64,000 nt of DNA from Nesterenkonia xinjiangensis (GTDB lineage Bacteria; Actinomycetota; Actinomycetes; Actinomycetales; Micrococcaceae). The stretch lies in contig NZ_JACCFY010000001.1 in NCBI RefSeq assembly GCF_013410745.1, positions 62,001-126,000 on the forward strand, written 5' to 3'. The number at the start of each line of letters is the position of its first letter. The stretch's first letter is position 1. Below, in pieces: positions 21,399 to 30,782 of the stretch. The translations under genes were made by a program, and so were the position numbers. Below the pieces are notes generated by a model. That model did no database searches. It saw only the letters and a list, made by a program, of their open reading frames with translations, and was not told the origin of the DNA.

Positions 21399-23546
21399 CT
21401 AGTCCTTCTTGTTCTTGTCCCCCAGCGCCGTCTTGCTGGCCAGCATCAGGAACTCCGCGTTCGAGCTGGTCTCCTTGAGCTTGTTGATGAGCAGCTCGAG
21501 ACCCTGCTGCTGCTCCAGTCCGGAGAGGACACGGCGCAGCTTCCACATGATCTTGATCTCCTCGCCGGAGAGCAGGTTCTCCTCGCGGCGAGTGGAGGAC
21601 GCGTTGACGTCCACCGCCGGGAAGATACGGCGGTCGGCGAGGTGCCGCGAGAGACGCAGCTCCATGTTGCCGGTGCCCTTGAACTCCTCGAAGATGACCT
21701 CGTCCATCTTGGATCCGGTCTCCACCAGCGCCGTGGCGAGGATGGTCAGCGAGCCGCCGTTCTCGATGTTCCGTGCCGCGCCGAAGAAGCGCTTCGGCGG
21801 GTAGAGAGCATTGGCGTCCACACCACCGGAGAGGATCCGGCCGGAGGCCGGGGCAGCGGTGTTGTAGGCGCGGCCCAGGCGGGTCATGGAGTCCAGCAGC
21901 ACGACGACGTCCTTGCCCAGCTCCACCAGTCGCTTGGCCCGCTCGATGGCGAGCTCCGCGACGGTGGTGTGGTCATCGGCCGGCCGGTCGAAGGTCGAGG
22001 CGATGACCTCGCCGTCGACGGTGCGCTGCATGTCCGTGACCTCTTCAGGGCGCTCGTCGACCAGCACCATCATGAGGTGGACCTCAGGGTTGTTGATCTT
22101 GATCGACTGCGCGAGCGCCTGCAGGATCATCGTCTTGCCCGCCTTGGGCGGGGAGACGATGAGACCACGCTGGCCCTTGCCGATGGGAGCCAGCAGATCG
22201 ATGACTCGAGGGCTGACCTTCTTGGGGTCGCCCTCCAGACGCAGCCGCTCCTGCGGGTACAGGGGCACCAGCTTGGAGAAGTCGACGCGGTCCGTGTTGG
22301 ACTCGGCCGGCCGGCCGTTGACCGACTCCAGCTTCACCAGCGCGTTGAACTTCTGACGCTTGTTCTGGTTCTCGCCCTCGCGCGGGGCGCGGATGTGGCC
22401 GTGGACGGCGTCACCCTTGCGCAGCGTGTAGCGCTTGACCTGCGCCAGCGAGACATAGACGTCGTTCTGCCCGGGAAGGTATCCGGAGGTGCGGATGAAC
22501 GCGTAGTTGTCGAGGACGTCGAGGATGCCGGCGACCGGCACCAGGACATCGTCCTCGGTGAACTCGGTGTCGTCGACCTCAGGATCGTTGCGTCCCCGAC
22601 GACGGTTGCCGCGCTCATTGCGGTTGCGGTTCCGCCGGTTGCGGCGCCCGCCCTCGCCGTCGCGACCACCATCACGGTTGCCATCACGACCACCATCACG
22701 GTTGCCGTCACGACCACCATCGCGGCTGTCGCGGCTGTCACGACCACCATCACGGCTGTCACGACCGCCATCGCGGCTGTCACGGCCACCGTCACGGCCG
22801 CCGCGGCCTTCGTTCTGGCCCTTCTGGCCGGAGCGCTGACCGTCCTTCTGGCCTCCACGCTGGTCGCCCTTCTGACCCTCGCGCTGCTCGCCCCTCTGGG
22901 GCTGGTCCTCACCGCGGCCACGACGGCCACGGCCGCGCTGCTGATCCTGCTTGGAGGACTCGCCGCCCCCCTGGCGGTTGTCCTGGCGGGCGTCCTGGTC
23001 CCTGCCCTGATCCTTGCCCTGCGACTTCTCCGAGGACCTGTCGCGGTCCTTGTCACCGGTGTCTGCACGGTCGTCGCGGCCGGAGTCGGCATCCTGCTCG
23101 GCCGGCTTCTCCGCCTGATCCGAGCCCTTCGGGCCCTTCGACCCCTTGGCGGAGTCCTTCGGGCTGTCCTTGCTGGAGTCCTTGGCGGAATCCTTCTTGG
23201 CACGCTCCTCGCGGTCCGCGACGGCCCCGCCGCGCTGGTGGGCGGAGATCGCCTCGACCAGGGCAGACTTGCGCATCCGGGAGCTTCCCGTGATGCCGAG
23301 CTGCTGGGCGAGCGCCTGCAGCTGGGCGAGCTTCAGTCCCGCGAGCCCGGCAGCCTTGCCGTCGGCACCCTCGGTCTCGGTGCCCTCGGCCTTCTCCGTC
23401 TTCTTCGCGGCGGAGGCCCTCCTCTGGGTGGTCTTCTTCTCCGCCGGGGCCGAAGTCTCGGCTGTCACGGCGGTCTGTGTCGAGCCGCTCGTCTCGGTGG
23501 ACTCGGCTCCCTGAGCCTGAGCGGTCTCAGTGGTGGTGTCTGTCAC
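21399..23546 (-). CDS. rho: Transcription termination factor Rho
   Basis: 715 aa from the GTG at 23546, which has GGAAGGA 7 nt upstream; an open extension to 23645 is not supported. Order: Thr/Ala-rich start, Rho N domain near 80-125 (LAGLKLAQLQALAQQLGI, RMRKSALVEAISAHQ), a long Arg/Gly/Asp/Lys-rich insertion of over 200 residues, the RNA-binding cold-shock domain (VLVPVAGILDVLDNYAFIRTSGYLPG) and the hexameric ATPase with PIGKGQRGLIVSPPKAGKT and VVLLDSMTRLGRAYN. The insertion is typical of actinobacterial Rho and may add RNA binding or phase separation. The rpmE gene that often follows rho in relatives is absent here. Confidence 0.96.
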   Translation of the reverse strand: MTDTTTETAQAQGAESTETSGSTQTAVTAETSAPAEKKTTQRRASAAKKTEKAEGTETEGADGKAAGLAGLKLAQLQALAQQLGITGSSRMRKSALVEAISAHQRGGAVADREERAKKDSAKDSSKDSPKDSAKGSKGPKGSDQAEKPAEQDADSGRDDRADTGDKDRDRSSEKSQGKDQGRDQDARQDNRQGGGESSKQDQQRGRGRRGRGEDQPQRGEQREGQKGDQRGGQKDGQRSGQKGQNEGRGGRDGGRDSRDGGRDSRDGGRDSRDSRDGGRDGNRDGGRDGNRDGGRDGEGGRRNRRNRNRNERGNRRRGRNDPEVDDTEFTEDDVLVPVAGILDVLDNYAFIRTSGYLPGQNDVYVSLAQVKRYTLRKGDAVHGHIRAPREGENQNKRQKFNALVKLESVNGRPAESNTDRVDFSKLVPLYPQERLRLEGDPKKVSPRVIDLLAPIGKGQRGLIVSPPKAGKTMILQALAQSIKINNPEVHLMMVLVDERPEEVTDMQRTVDGEVIASTFDRPADDHTTVAELAIERAKRLVELGKDVVVLLDSMTRLGRAYNTAAPASGRILSGGVDANALYPPKRFFGAARNIENGGSLTILATALVETGSKMDEVIFEEFKGTGNMELRLSRHLADRRIFPAVDVNASSTRREENLLSGEEIKIMWKLRRVLSGLEQQQGLELLINKLKETSSNAEFLMLASKTALGDKNKKD
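22662..22806 (-). repeat. rho: Tandem Gly-Gly-Arg-Asp codon repeats inside rho
   Basis: About 145 nt of imperfect tandem repeats encode successive GGRDSRD, GGRDGNRD and similar heptads in the Rho insertion. The period is mostly 18-24 nt, with several near-identical copies. The tract is likely to vary in copy number between strains by slippage. Confidence 0.7.
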
Positions 23547-23956
23547 GAAGGATTCCTTCCCCCTCGTCAGGCAGGGGCGGCGCGGGGCGTCTCGGTGCAG
23601 AGGTGATCTGCGCGGTTGACGCGGTCCGACGTCGTCGTCCTGCATCGTGTCTTCAACGGCTCCTCAGATGGCCGTCGGCCTGTTCGTCCACTTCCACGCG
23701 TCCACAGTCGGGAGAGATTCTCTCTGATGGCTCCGGAACGTCATGCCGACATCGCAAGGCGCGTCCTGTTCCGGGTCGAAGCCCGGAGGCTGGACATGGT
23801 GCGCACAGAGAAGAAAGCGACTCGCGCAGAAGAAGTACGGCGATCATCCGCAGGAACTGTGATGTCGTCCTGAGAACTGTGCGGAGTGCTGTCCACGGGA
23901 GAACCTCATCCGACCATTGGTCGCATGGGCTGCTGCCGTTGAGCACACCGCGGCGA
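23547..23956 (-). promoter_or_regulatory. 410-nt leader region of rho
   Basis: No supported gene lies between the rho start and the thrB end. The region should hold the rho promoter and a long 5' leader, which in other bacteria serves Rho autoregulation. I see a short 6-bp CCGCGG dyad just past the thrB stop (about 23950-23967) that could end thrB transcripts weakly, and no convincing -35/-10 pair. Confidence 0.3.
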
Positions 23957-24937
23957 TCACCGCGGGTACCCCTCCACTGTAGCACCTGTGCGGCTGATCG
24001 GAAGGATCGCGGGACGCCACGTGTCGCTCGCGATCCCCTCATGTGCGTCGATGTGCGCCTGGGCCTCACGGGCCGACGACTCGCCGTCGGCGAGCACCAG
24101 CACCGAGGGACCCGCGCCTGAGATCATTGCGGCGTGCCCCGCGGCCCGCAGCGAGTCGACCAGGGCCATCGACGGGGCGAAGGCGGCGCGCCGCTGCTCC
24201 TGATGGAGGCGGTCCTCCGTGGCGGCGAGCAGCAGCTCGGGCGCGGTGGTCAAGGCGTGGACCAGCAGCCCGGTGCGCGCCGAGTTGGCCGCCGCCACCG
24301 CATGGGGGACGGTCTCGGGCAGCACCCCACGAGCCTCCGCGGTGGACTGCTCGAAGTCAGGCACGGCCAGCACGGGGCGCAGCCGTTCGTGCGGGATCAG
24401 CGGGGTGGTGCGGAAGAGCTCCCCCTCCTGCCAGGACAGGGCCACTCCCCCACGCAGTGCGGGCACGTAGTTGTCCGGGTGCCCCTCGACACGCGCACCG
24501 ATCTGCAGCTTCTCCTCCTCGGAGAGCCCCACCGGCAGCAGCGCGTCGGCGACGACGACGGCAGAGGCGACGGCGGCAGCGGATGACCCCAGGCCTCGGC
24601 TGTGGGGGATCTGGTTCCGGGCACTGACCTGGAGGTCAGGGAGCCGGTACCCCTTCCGAGCCAGGATCTGCCCGACCAGCGAAACGACCAGGTGGGACAC
24701 GTCGCGAGGCAGGGTGGATGCGCCCTCTCCCTCCACGGTCACTGAGATCCGCGGCTGCGCAGGGTCCTGGCACGGCGAGGCGACCACGTCGATGACGTCG
24801 TACAGCTGCAGTGCCATGCCCATGCAGTCATAGCCGGGACCGAGGTTCGCCGACGTGGCGGGCACCCGCAGCCGGAAGGAGAACGTCTCCTCCAGCGGCT
24901 CCGCGAGCTCCTGCACGTGGCCGCCGGTCGCGCTCAC
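23957..24937 (-). CDS. thrB: Homoserine kinase
   Basis: 326 aa GHMP kinase. Motifs: [21 protein letters not shown] near the start, the ATP loop [22 protein letters not shown], and the C-terminal [15 protein letters not shown]. It phosphorylates homoserine using ATP, supplying ThrC. The GTG at 24937 overlaps the thrC stop (GTGA), so thrC and thrB are translationally coupled. The gene reads away into the rho leader. Confidence 0.94.
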   Translation of the reverse strand: MSATGGHVQELAEPLEETFSFRLRVPATSANLGPGYDCMGMALQLYDVIDVVASPCQDPAQPRISVTVEGEGASTLPRDVSHLVVSLVGQILARKGYRLPDLQVSARNQIPHSRGLGSSAAAVASAVVVADALLPVGLSEEEKLQIGARVEGHPDNYVPALRGGVALSWQEGELFRTTPLIPHERLRPVLAVPDFEQSTAEARGVLPETVPHAVAAANSARTGLLVHALTTAPELLLAATEDRLHQEQRRAAFAPSMALVDSLRAAGHAAMISGAGPSVLVLADGESSAREAQAHIDAHEGIASDTWRPAILPISRTGATVEGYPR

Positions 24938-26043
24938 AGTCCCAGCTGGCGTGCGACGGTCTCCACGTCCTGCGGGAGGCGCGTGGGACTGATGTCACTG
25001 CCGTCGGCGTTCTTCAGGGCCCAGTCGGGATCCTTGAGACCGTGCCCGGTCACCGTGATGACGACCTTCGACCCGGCCCGCACCTCACCGGCTGCGTGCT
25101 TGCGGATCAGCCCCGCCACGCCGGCGGCCGAGGCGGGCTCGACGAAGACACCCTCCTTGGAGGACAGCCAGCGGTGTGCCGCGAGGATTTCCTCGTCGGT
25201 GACCGCTTCGATGACGCCGCCGGACCCTTCACGGGCGGCCTCGGCCTGCTCCCAGGAGGCCGGGTTGCCGATGCGGATCGCGGTGGCGACGGTGTCCGGC
25301 TCGGTGATCGGGTGGCCTTCGACGATCGGGGCCGCTCCGGCGGCCTGGAAGCCCCACATGATCGGGGTCCGGGTGGCCTGAGGGGCCAGCGGCTCGGCCC
25401 CCTCTCCGTGGTGCGGGTTGCTCCAGGAGGTCGCGTACTCCTGGTACCCCTTCCAATACGCGGTGATGTTGCCGGCGTTGCCGACGGGCAGGAGGTGCAG
25501 GTCCGGAGCGTCGCCGAGTGCGTCGACCACTTCGAAGGCACCGGTCTTCTGCCCCTCGATGCGGGCGGGGTTCACAGAGTTGACCAGAAAGACCGGATAG
25601 GCCTCGGCAAGTTTGCGGGCGACGTCGAGGCAGCCGTCGAAGTTCCCGTCGATCTGGATCAGCTCGGCACCGTGGGCCACGGCCTGGCTGAGCTTGCCCA
25701 TGGCGATCTTCCCTGCTGGGACCAGCACCGCGCAGGTCAGCCCCGCCTGGGTGGCGTAGGCCGCGGCGGAGGCGGAGGTGTTCCCCGTGGAAGCGCAGAC
25801 CACGGCCTTGGCCCCCTGAGCCACCGCGGCAGTGATGGCCATGGTCATCCCACGGTCCTTGAAGGAGCCGGTGGGATTCATACCCTCCACTTTGAGGTGG
25901 ACCTCACCATCGATGAGCTCGGAGAGCGCCGGGGCGTGCACCAGAGGCGTTCCACCTTCCCCCAGGCTGATGATGCGGGTGTCGTCGTCGACCGGGAGAC
26001 GGTCGGCGTATTCGCGGATCACTCCGCGCCACTGGTGCGCCAC
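24934..26043 (-). CDS. thrC: Threonine synthase
   Basis: 369 aa PLP enzyme. The Schiff-base Lys is in [33 protein letters not shown] and the [15 protein letters not shown] phosphate-binding loop are clear. It converts O-phosphohomoserine to threonine. Compact form as in actinobacteria, without the long N-terminal part of the E. coli enzyme. It lies 72 nt after hom, with a perfect hairpin in the gap that could modulate expression. Confidence 0.95.
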   Translation of the reverse strand: MAHQWRGVIREYADRLPVDDDTRIISLGEGGTPLVHAPALSELIDGEVHLKVEGMNPTGSFKDRGMTMAITAAVAQGAKAVVCASTGNTSASAAAYATQAGLTCAVLVPAGKIAMGKLSQAVAHGAELIQIDGNFDGCLDVARKLAEAYPVFLVNSVNPARIEGQKTGAFEVVDALGDAPDLHLLPVGNAGNITAYWKGYQEYATSWSNPHHGEGAEPLAPQATRTPIMWGFQAAGAAPIVEGHPITEPDTVATAIRIGNPASWEQAEAAREGSGGVIEAVTDEEILAAHRWLSSKEGVFVEPASAAGVAGLIRKHAAGEVRAGSKVVITVTGHGLKDPDWALKNADGSDISPTRLPQDVETVARQLGL

Positions 26044-26080
26044 GGCGTTGCTCTCCTGTTCCTGCGGATCTGACGATGGG

Positions 26081-26109
26081 CGGGCGGGCCTGTCTCGAAG
26101 GCCCGCCCG
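26081..26109 (-). terminator. Intercistronic hairpin between hom and thrC
   Basis: A perfect 10-bp all-GC stem (arms 26081-26090 and 26100-26109, 9-nt loop) starts 6 nt past the hom stop. It may be a partial terminator or an mRNA-processing stem inside the hom-thrC-thrB unit. No T tract follows. Confidence 0.55.
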
Positions 26110-26115
26110 TCGAGG

Positions 26116-27444
26116 CTACTGTTCGATCTCCACGCGCAGCACCGAGGTGACGGCGCGCACGACCTCGAGGGCCTTGAGGGTGGCGACCGTCTCCGCCAGG
26201 GACTTCTCCTGGGCGGGGTGGGTGACCACCTGCAGCACGGCGCCGTTGTCGTGGTCGGTGTCGACCTCACCGTCCACGGAGACGATCCCTGGCTGCCGCA
26301 TCGCTTCGATGGAGACGTGGTGGTCGGCGAAGACGCGGGCGATCTCAGCGATCACGCCCTCCTCGTCGGCCACCTCCATGTCGATGTAGTACTGGGTGCG
26401 GGCCTTCTCGATCGGCAGCGCCGGCACGATCTCCGCCGGTTCCGAGGGCTCCAGCACCGTCGTGCCCTGGCGCAGTAGGCGTGCGGCAGAGACGAGATCG
26501 CCCAGCACGGCCGAGGAGGTGGGCACCCCGCCGGCGCCCTGGCCGTAGAACATAAGCTCACCGGCGTTCTCCGCGACCACGAAGACGGCGTTGAAGGCCC
26601 CGCGCACGCTGGCCAACGGATGGGTCCGGGGAAGCAGCGTCGGGTGCACACGCAGCACCGCGCCCTCTCCGTCGAACTTCTCCGCGATGGCCAGCAGCTT
26701 GATCACATAGCCGGACGCCGCGGCCGCTTCGATGTCGGCGCCGGTCACCGCGGTGATGCCCTCGCAATGGACGTCATCGATGGTGAACGGCGCGTGGAAG
26801 GCCAGGGCGCCCAGGATCGCCGCCTTGGCGGCCGCGTCGTGCCCCTCGACGTCGGCCGTCGGGTCCGCCTCCGCGTAGCCCAGGCGCTGGGCCTCGGAGA
26901 GCGCGTCCTCGAAGGCCGCACCGGTGGTGTCCATCTGGTCGAGGATGTAGTTCGTGGTGCCGTTGACGATGCCCATCACCTTGGTGATGCGGTCACCGGA
27001 GAGGGACTCCTGGATCGGCCGCAGGATCGGGATGGCGCCACCCACGGAGGCCTCGAAGTGGAGCGGCGCGCCGGTCTCGGCGGCGGTCGCAGCGAGCTCC
27101 CCGCCACGGACGGCGAGAAGCGCCTTGTTGCCGGTCACGACGCCCGCGCCCCGGCGCAGCGCACGATCGATCAGCGCGCCCGCCGGCTCCAGCCCTCCGA
27201 GCAGCTCGATGACCAGGTCGGCCTGGTCCACCAGGGACTCGGCATCCGTGGTGAGCAGCTCACCGGGGATCCGCCAGTCACGGGGGGCCTCGACGTCGCG
27301 CACGGCGACACCGATCAGCCGGACCGGCGCACCGACCCGGGCGCTGATGAGGTCACGCTCCTCCACGAGAGTCCGTGCCACCTGGGCACCGACGCTCCCT
27401 GCTCCGAGCAGTCCGATCGTCAGCGGTTCTGCGGCGCTGGCCAT
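26116..27444 (-). CDS. hom: Homoserine dehydrogenase
   Basis: 442 aa from the ATG at 27444, which has GGGGTGA just upstream; a GTG at 27450 is the alternative. NAD(P) fold GLLGAGSVGAQVARTLVEER, then VVTGNKALLAVRGGELAATA, FEASVGGAIPILRPIQESL, IMGIVNGTTNYIL and the ADPTADVEGHDAAAK catalytic region. A C-terminal ACT domain (YYIDMEVADEEGVIAEIARVF) of about 80 residues suggests feedback control by threonine. It reduces aspartate semialdehyde to homoserine. Order hom-thrC-thrB is standard. Confidence 0.95.
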   Translation of the reverse strand: MASAAEPLTIGLLGAGSVGAQVARTLVEERDLISARVGAPVRLIGVAVRDVEAPRDWRIPGELLTTDAESLVDQADLVIELLGGLEPAGALIDRALRRGAGVVTGNKALLAVRGGELAATAAETGAPLHFEASVGGAIPILRPIQESLSGDRITKVMGIVNGTTNYILDQMDTTGAAFEDALSEAQRLGYAEADPTADVEGHDAAAKAAILGALAFHAPFTIDDVHCEGITAVTGADIEAAAASGYVIKLLAIAEKFDGEGAVLRVHPTLLPRTHPLASVRGAFNAVFVVAENAGELMFYGQGAGGVPTSSAVLGDLVSAARLLRQGTTVLEPSEPAEIVPALPIEKARTQYYIDMEVADEEGVIAEIARVFADHHVSIEAMRQPGIVSVDGEVDTDHDNGAVLQVVTHPAQEKSLAETVATLKALEVVRAVTSVLRVEIEQ

Positions 27445-27521
27445 GGTCACCCCGTTCTGTGTGCGGTCGTGGTCAGGTCGTCAGGGCTGCCATCGTCTCG
27501 AGCGCCCCGCGGGATGGTCGG

Positions 27522-27539
27522 CGCAGGCACACACCTGCG
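27522..27539 (-). terminator. Short hairpin between lysA and hom
   Basis: CGCAGG/CCTGCG form a perfect 6-bp stem with a 6-nt loop just past the lysA stop. It is short and without a T tract, so only a weak terminator candidate. Confidence 0.3.
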
Positions 27540-27547
27540 GACGGCTC

Positions 27548-29038
27548 TCAGCCTCCCGGCAGGTAGCCGGTGTCGCGGCCGAGCATCTGCTCCTCGGTCT
27601 CGCGGCGGATGAGCACCTGAGAGGCCCCGTCCTTCACCGCGACGACTGCGGGCCGGGTCAAGCAGTTGTAGTTGCTCGAAAGCGAATGGCAGTAGGCACC
27701 GGTCGCGGGGACCGCGATGAGGTCGTCCCGCGCCGTCGTCGTCGGCAAGTATACGTCGCGGACGACGATGTCTCCGGATTCGCAGTGTTTGCCCACTATG
27801 CGAGACAGGACATGCTCCCCGGTCACCTGTCGACCGGCGAGCACCGCTGAGTAGTCAGCGTCGTAGAGGACGCCGCGGGCGTTGTCGCTCATCCCTCCGT
27901 CGACGGCGACGTAGCGGCGTGACAGGGTCTCACCCGCCGGCCCGTCGACCTGCACGTCCTTCTGCACGCCGACTCGATAGAGGGTCACCCCGGCGGGTCC
28001 GACGAGGGCTCGGCCGGGCTCGATGGAGATCCGCGGGATCGCGATGCCCGCCTTCGCGCTGGCGCTTCGGACCGCCCCGGCCAGAGCCTGTGCGATCTCC
28101 TGCGGCTGACGCGGAGCATCCGCCTCGGTGTAGGCGATGCCGTGCCCTCCACCGAGGTCCAGCTCAGGGAGCTCCGTTCCGTGGACCTCCCGGACCTGCC
28201 CGAGCAGGCCGATGAGCTTGGCTGCGGCGACTTCGAAGCCCTCGGGCTCGAAGATCTGCGACCCGATGTGACAGTGCAGCCCGCGCAGCTCGATGTGCTC
28301 GGCCGCCAGCGCCCGCTCCACCGCGGTCCAGGCAGGGGACCCGGCGAAGGGATTCCCGCCGGTGGTCCGCCCCGCATCCTCGATCGAGGCCGGGGTCAGG
28401 GAGAGCCCGAACTTCTGGTCCTCGTGCGCGGTGGCGATGTACTCATGGGTCGAAGCGTGCACCCCGGGGGTCAGCCGCAGCATCACGGGAGCGGCGACCC
28501 CGGCGGCCGCCGCCAGCTGCTCGATGCGCTCCAGCTCGTCGAGGGAATCGGCGATGATGCGCCCGATGCCTGCCTCCAGAGCCCGGCCGATCTCCGCGTC
28601 GGACTTGTTGTTGCCGTGCAGCCCGATCCGGGAGGGCTCGACCCCGCCGGCCAGCGCAAGGGCGAGCTCGCCGCCGGAGGCGGTGTCCACGCACAACCCT
28701 TCCTCTGCGGCCCAGCGGGCGACGTGGGTGCTCAGGAAGGCCTTGCCGGCGTAGAAGACGTCGACCTCCGCCTCCGGAGCGAAGGCCTCCGCGAAGGCGC
28801 GCCGGAAGGCCCGGGCACGAGCGCGGAAGTCGGCTTCGCTGATGACATAGAGCGGGGTGCCGTGCTGCGCGGCGAGACTGACGACGTCGACACCGCCGAG
28901 CACCAGGCGCCCTTCGGGGTCGCGGTGGGCGTCTGCCGGCAGCAGCTGCCGCTCCAGTGCGGCCGAGTCGGTGAGCGGGCGCAGCCATTCGGGGGCCAGC
29001 GGATGTGGTGCGGTGATCGCCTCGGCCATCGGGCTCAC
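27548..29038 (-). CDS. lysA: Diaminopimelate decarboxylase
   Basis: 496 aa fold-III PLP enzyme. The PLP Lys is in VDVFYAGKAFLS; HGNNKSDAEI, HCHIGSQIFEP, DLGGGHGIAYTE, SIEPGRALVGPAG, and the C-terminal GKHCESGDIVVRD and CHSLSSNYNC motifs are all present. It makes lysine from meso-diaminopimelate. GTG at 29038 overlaps the argS stop (GTGA); an internal ATG at 29029 is possible. The argS-lysA-hom order is an actinobacterial classic. Confidence 0.95.
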   Translation of the reverse strand: MSPMAEAITAPHPLAPEWLRPLTDSAALERQLLPADAHRDPEGRLVLGGVDVVSLAAQHGTPLYVISEADFRARARAFRRAFAEAFAPEAEVDVFYAGKAFLSTHVARWAAEEGLCVDTASGGELALALAGGVEPSRIGLHGNNKSDAEIGRALEAGIGRIIADSLDELERIEQLAAAAGVAAPVMLRLTPGVHASTHEYIATAHEDQKFGLSLTPASIEDAGRTTGGNPFAGSPAWTAVERALAAEHIELRGLHCHIGSQIFEPEGFEVAAAKLIGLLGQVREVHGTELPELDLGGGHGIAYTEADAPRQPQEIAQALAGAVRSASAKAGIAIPRISIEPGRALVGPAGVTLYRVGVQKDVQVDGPAGETLSRRYVAVDGGMSDNARGVLYDADYSAVLAGRQVTGEHVLSRIVGKHCESGDIVVRDVYLPTTTARDDLIAVPATGAYCHSLSSNYNCLTRPAVVAVKDGASQVLIRRETEEQMLGRDTGYLPGG

Positions 29039-30675
29039 ATCCTCTCCGGGGCGGAGACGCCGAGCAGGGCGAGACCGTTGCGCAGCACCTGGGCGGTGGC
29101 ATCGTTGAGCCAGAGTCGGGTGCGGTTGGTGTCAGTGATCTCCTCGCCGGCGCGGGGCACCATGCGACAGGTGGCGTACCAGGAGTGGTAGGCCGCCGCG
29201 ATCGACTCGAGGTGGCGGGCCACTCTGTGGGGCTCGCGCATCTCGGCGGCACGGGCGACGACGGAGGGGAACTTCCCGAGGTGGGCCAGCAGCTCCTCCT
29301 CCGCGGTGTGGGAGAGCAGCGCGGCGTCGAAACCGGTGCGGTCCACGCCCGCCTCGACGGCGTTGCGCGCGGCGGCGCAGGCGCGGGCATGGGCGTACTG
29401 GACATAGAAGACCGGGTTGTCGTTGGTCTTCGACCGCAGCAGCTCCGGGTCGATGTCGATCGGCGAGTCCGCGGGGAAGCGGGCCAGCGTGTAGCGCAGA
29501 GCATCGGCCCCCAGCCAGGTGATCAGGTCGGCCAGCTCGATGATGTTTCCGGCGCGCTTGGAGAGCTTGGCTCCCTTGACGCTCATCAGCTGGCCGATGA
29601 GGATCTCGATGTTGCGGTCGGGGTCGTCCCCGGCACAGGCGGCGATGGCCTTGAGCCGGACCACGTAGCCATGGTGGTCCGCCCCGAGCAGGTAGATCTT
29701 CTCCTCGAAGCCGCGCTCCCGCTTCGAGAGGTAGTAGGCGGCGTCGGCGGCGAAGTAGGTCGGCTCACCGTCGGCCTTGAACAGCACGCGATCCTTGTCA
29801 TCGCCGAAGTCGGTGGTGCGCAGCCAGACGGCGCCGTCGCGGTCCTCGATATGGCCCTGGCCGCGCAGCGTCTCCACCGCTGCGGCCACTTTGCCGTCAT
29901 CGTGGAGGGACTGCTCGGAGAAGTAGACGTCGAAGTGCACGCCGAACTCCGCAAGGGTGTCCTTGATCTGCCCGAACTGCGCCTGGTAGGCGAGCTCTCG
30001 GACGATGGGCAGGGCCTCCTCCCGCGGCAGGTCCACCAGGTCGGCGCGCGCCGCGAGGGCCTCCTGGGCCAGCTCCTGAGTGTACTCCCCCGGGTAGCCG
30101 CCCTCGGGGACGGCTTCCCCGTGGAGACGCGCCAGCACCGAGGCCGCGAAGACGTTCATCTGGTTGCCGGCGTCGTTGATGTAGTACTCGCTGGTGACCT
30201 CGGCGCCGGAGGCACGCAGCAGGCGGGCGAGCGCGTCTCCCAAGGCCGCCCATCGGGTGTGGCCCAGGTGCAGGGGCCCGGTGGGGTTCGCTGAGACGAA
30301 CTCCATGTTGATGGTGTGTCCGGCCAGCGCCTCGTTGTGCCCGAAGGTCTCCCCGGTCTCCACGATCGTGCGCGCCAGCTGACCGGCCGCCGCGGCGTCG
30401 AGGGTGATGTTGATGAAGCCAGGTCCGGCGATCTCCACCGCCGCGATGCCCTCGGCTTCGCGCAGCCGAGCGGCGAGCAGCTCGGCAAGCTGCCGAGGTG
30501 CCATGCCCGCCTTCTTGGCCAGCTGCAGAGCCACGGTGGAGGCCCAGTCGCCGTGGCCTCGGCTCTTGGGTCGCTCGATGATGATCGTCTCAGGGATCTC
30601 GACGGTCAGCTCACCGGCCTCGACGGCCTCGGAGAGCACATGGGTCACTGCTGAGGAGAGTTCTTCGGGAGTCAC
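29035..30675 (-). CDS. argS: Arginyl-tRNA synthetase
   Basis: 546 aa class I synthetase. The HIGH-type motif is GPLHLGHTRWAALGDAL and the KMSKS-type motif KGAKLSKRAGNIIEL. N-terminal Arg-S domain (GHGDWASTVALQLAKKAG) and the C-terminal anticodon-binding DALR domain (VQYAHARACAAARN and the LNDATAQVLRNGLALLGVSAPERM ending) are complete. It charges tRNA-Arg in the cytoplasm. It is divergent from the arsR-type gene with about 107 nt between, and translationally coupled to lysA. Confidence 0.96.
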   Translation of the reverse strand: MTPEELSSAVTHVLSEAVEAGELTVEIPETIIIERPKSRGHGDWASTVALQLAKKAGMAPRQLAELLAARLREAEGIAAVEIAGPGFINITLDAAAAGQLARTIVETGETFGHNEALAGHTINMEFVSANPTGPLHLGHTRWAALGDALARLLRASGAEVTSEYYINDAGNQMNVFAASVLARLHGEAVPEGGYPGEYTQELAQEALAARADLVDLPREEALPIVRELAYQAQFGQIKDTLAEFGVHFDVYFSEQSLHDDGKVAAAVETLRGQGHIEDRDGAVWLRTTDFGDDKDRVLFKADGEPTYFAADAAYYLSKRERGFEEKIYLLGADHHGYVVRLKAIAACAGDDPDRNIEILIGQLMSVKGAKLSKRAGNIIELADLITWLGADALRYTLARFPADSPIDIDPELLRSKTNDNPVFYVQYAHARACAAARNAVEAGVDRTGFDAALLSHTAEEELLAHLGKFPSVVARAAEMREPHRVARHLESIAAAYHSWYATCRMVPRAGEEITDTNRTRLWLNDATAQVLRNGLALLGVSAPERM

Positions 30676-30745
30676 CCGAACAGTCTACGGCGGCGGCGGC
30701 AGAGCCTGAAAGCGCCACGACCACGGGCCACCGAGCCGCCAGCCC

Positions 30746-30775
30746 TTGACGGTGGGAGGAGCGGGGCATAACGTA
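30746..30775 (+). promoter_or_regulatory. Promoter of the ArsR/SRPBCC pair, leaderless
   Basis: TTGACG (30746-30751) and TAACGT (30770-30775) are 18 nt apart. The -10 ends 7 nt before the ATG at 30783, so the message most likely begins at the start codon. No ribosome binding site is present there, which agrees. Confidence 0.6.
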
Positions 30776-30782
30776 CAACCTG

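Noticed and set aside
22662-22806. CRISPR-like tandem repeats
   Set aside because: They are short, without spacers, in frame, and encode the Gly/Arg/Asp repeats of Rho.
20298-23606. An 1102-codon open frame on the plus strand, antisense to prfA and rho
   Set aside because: It mirrors the codon pattern of two certain genes and is low-complexity (long Leu/Val/Ala and Thr/Ile runs). GC-rich genomes produce such frames.
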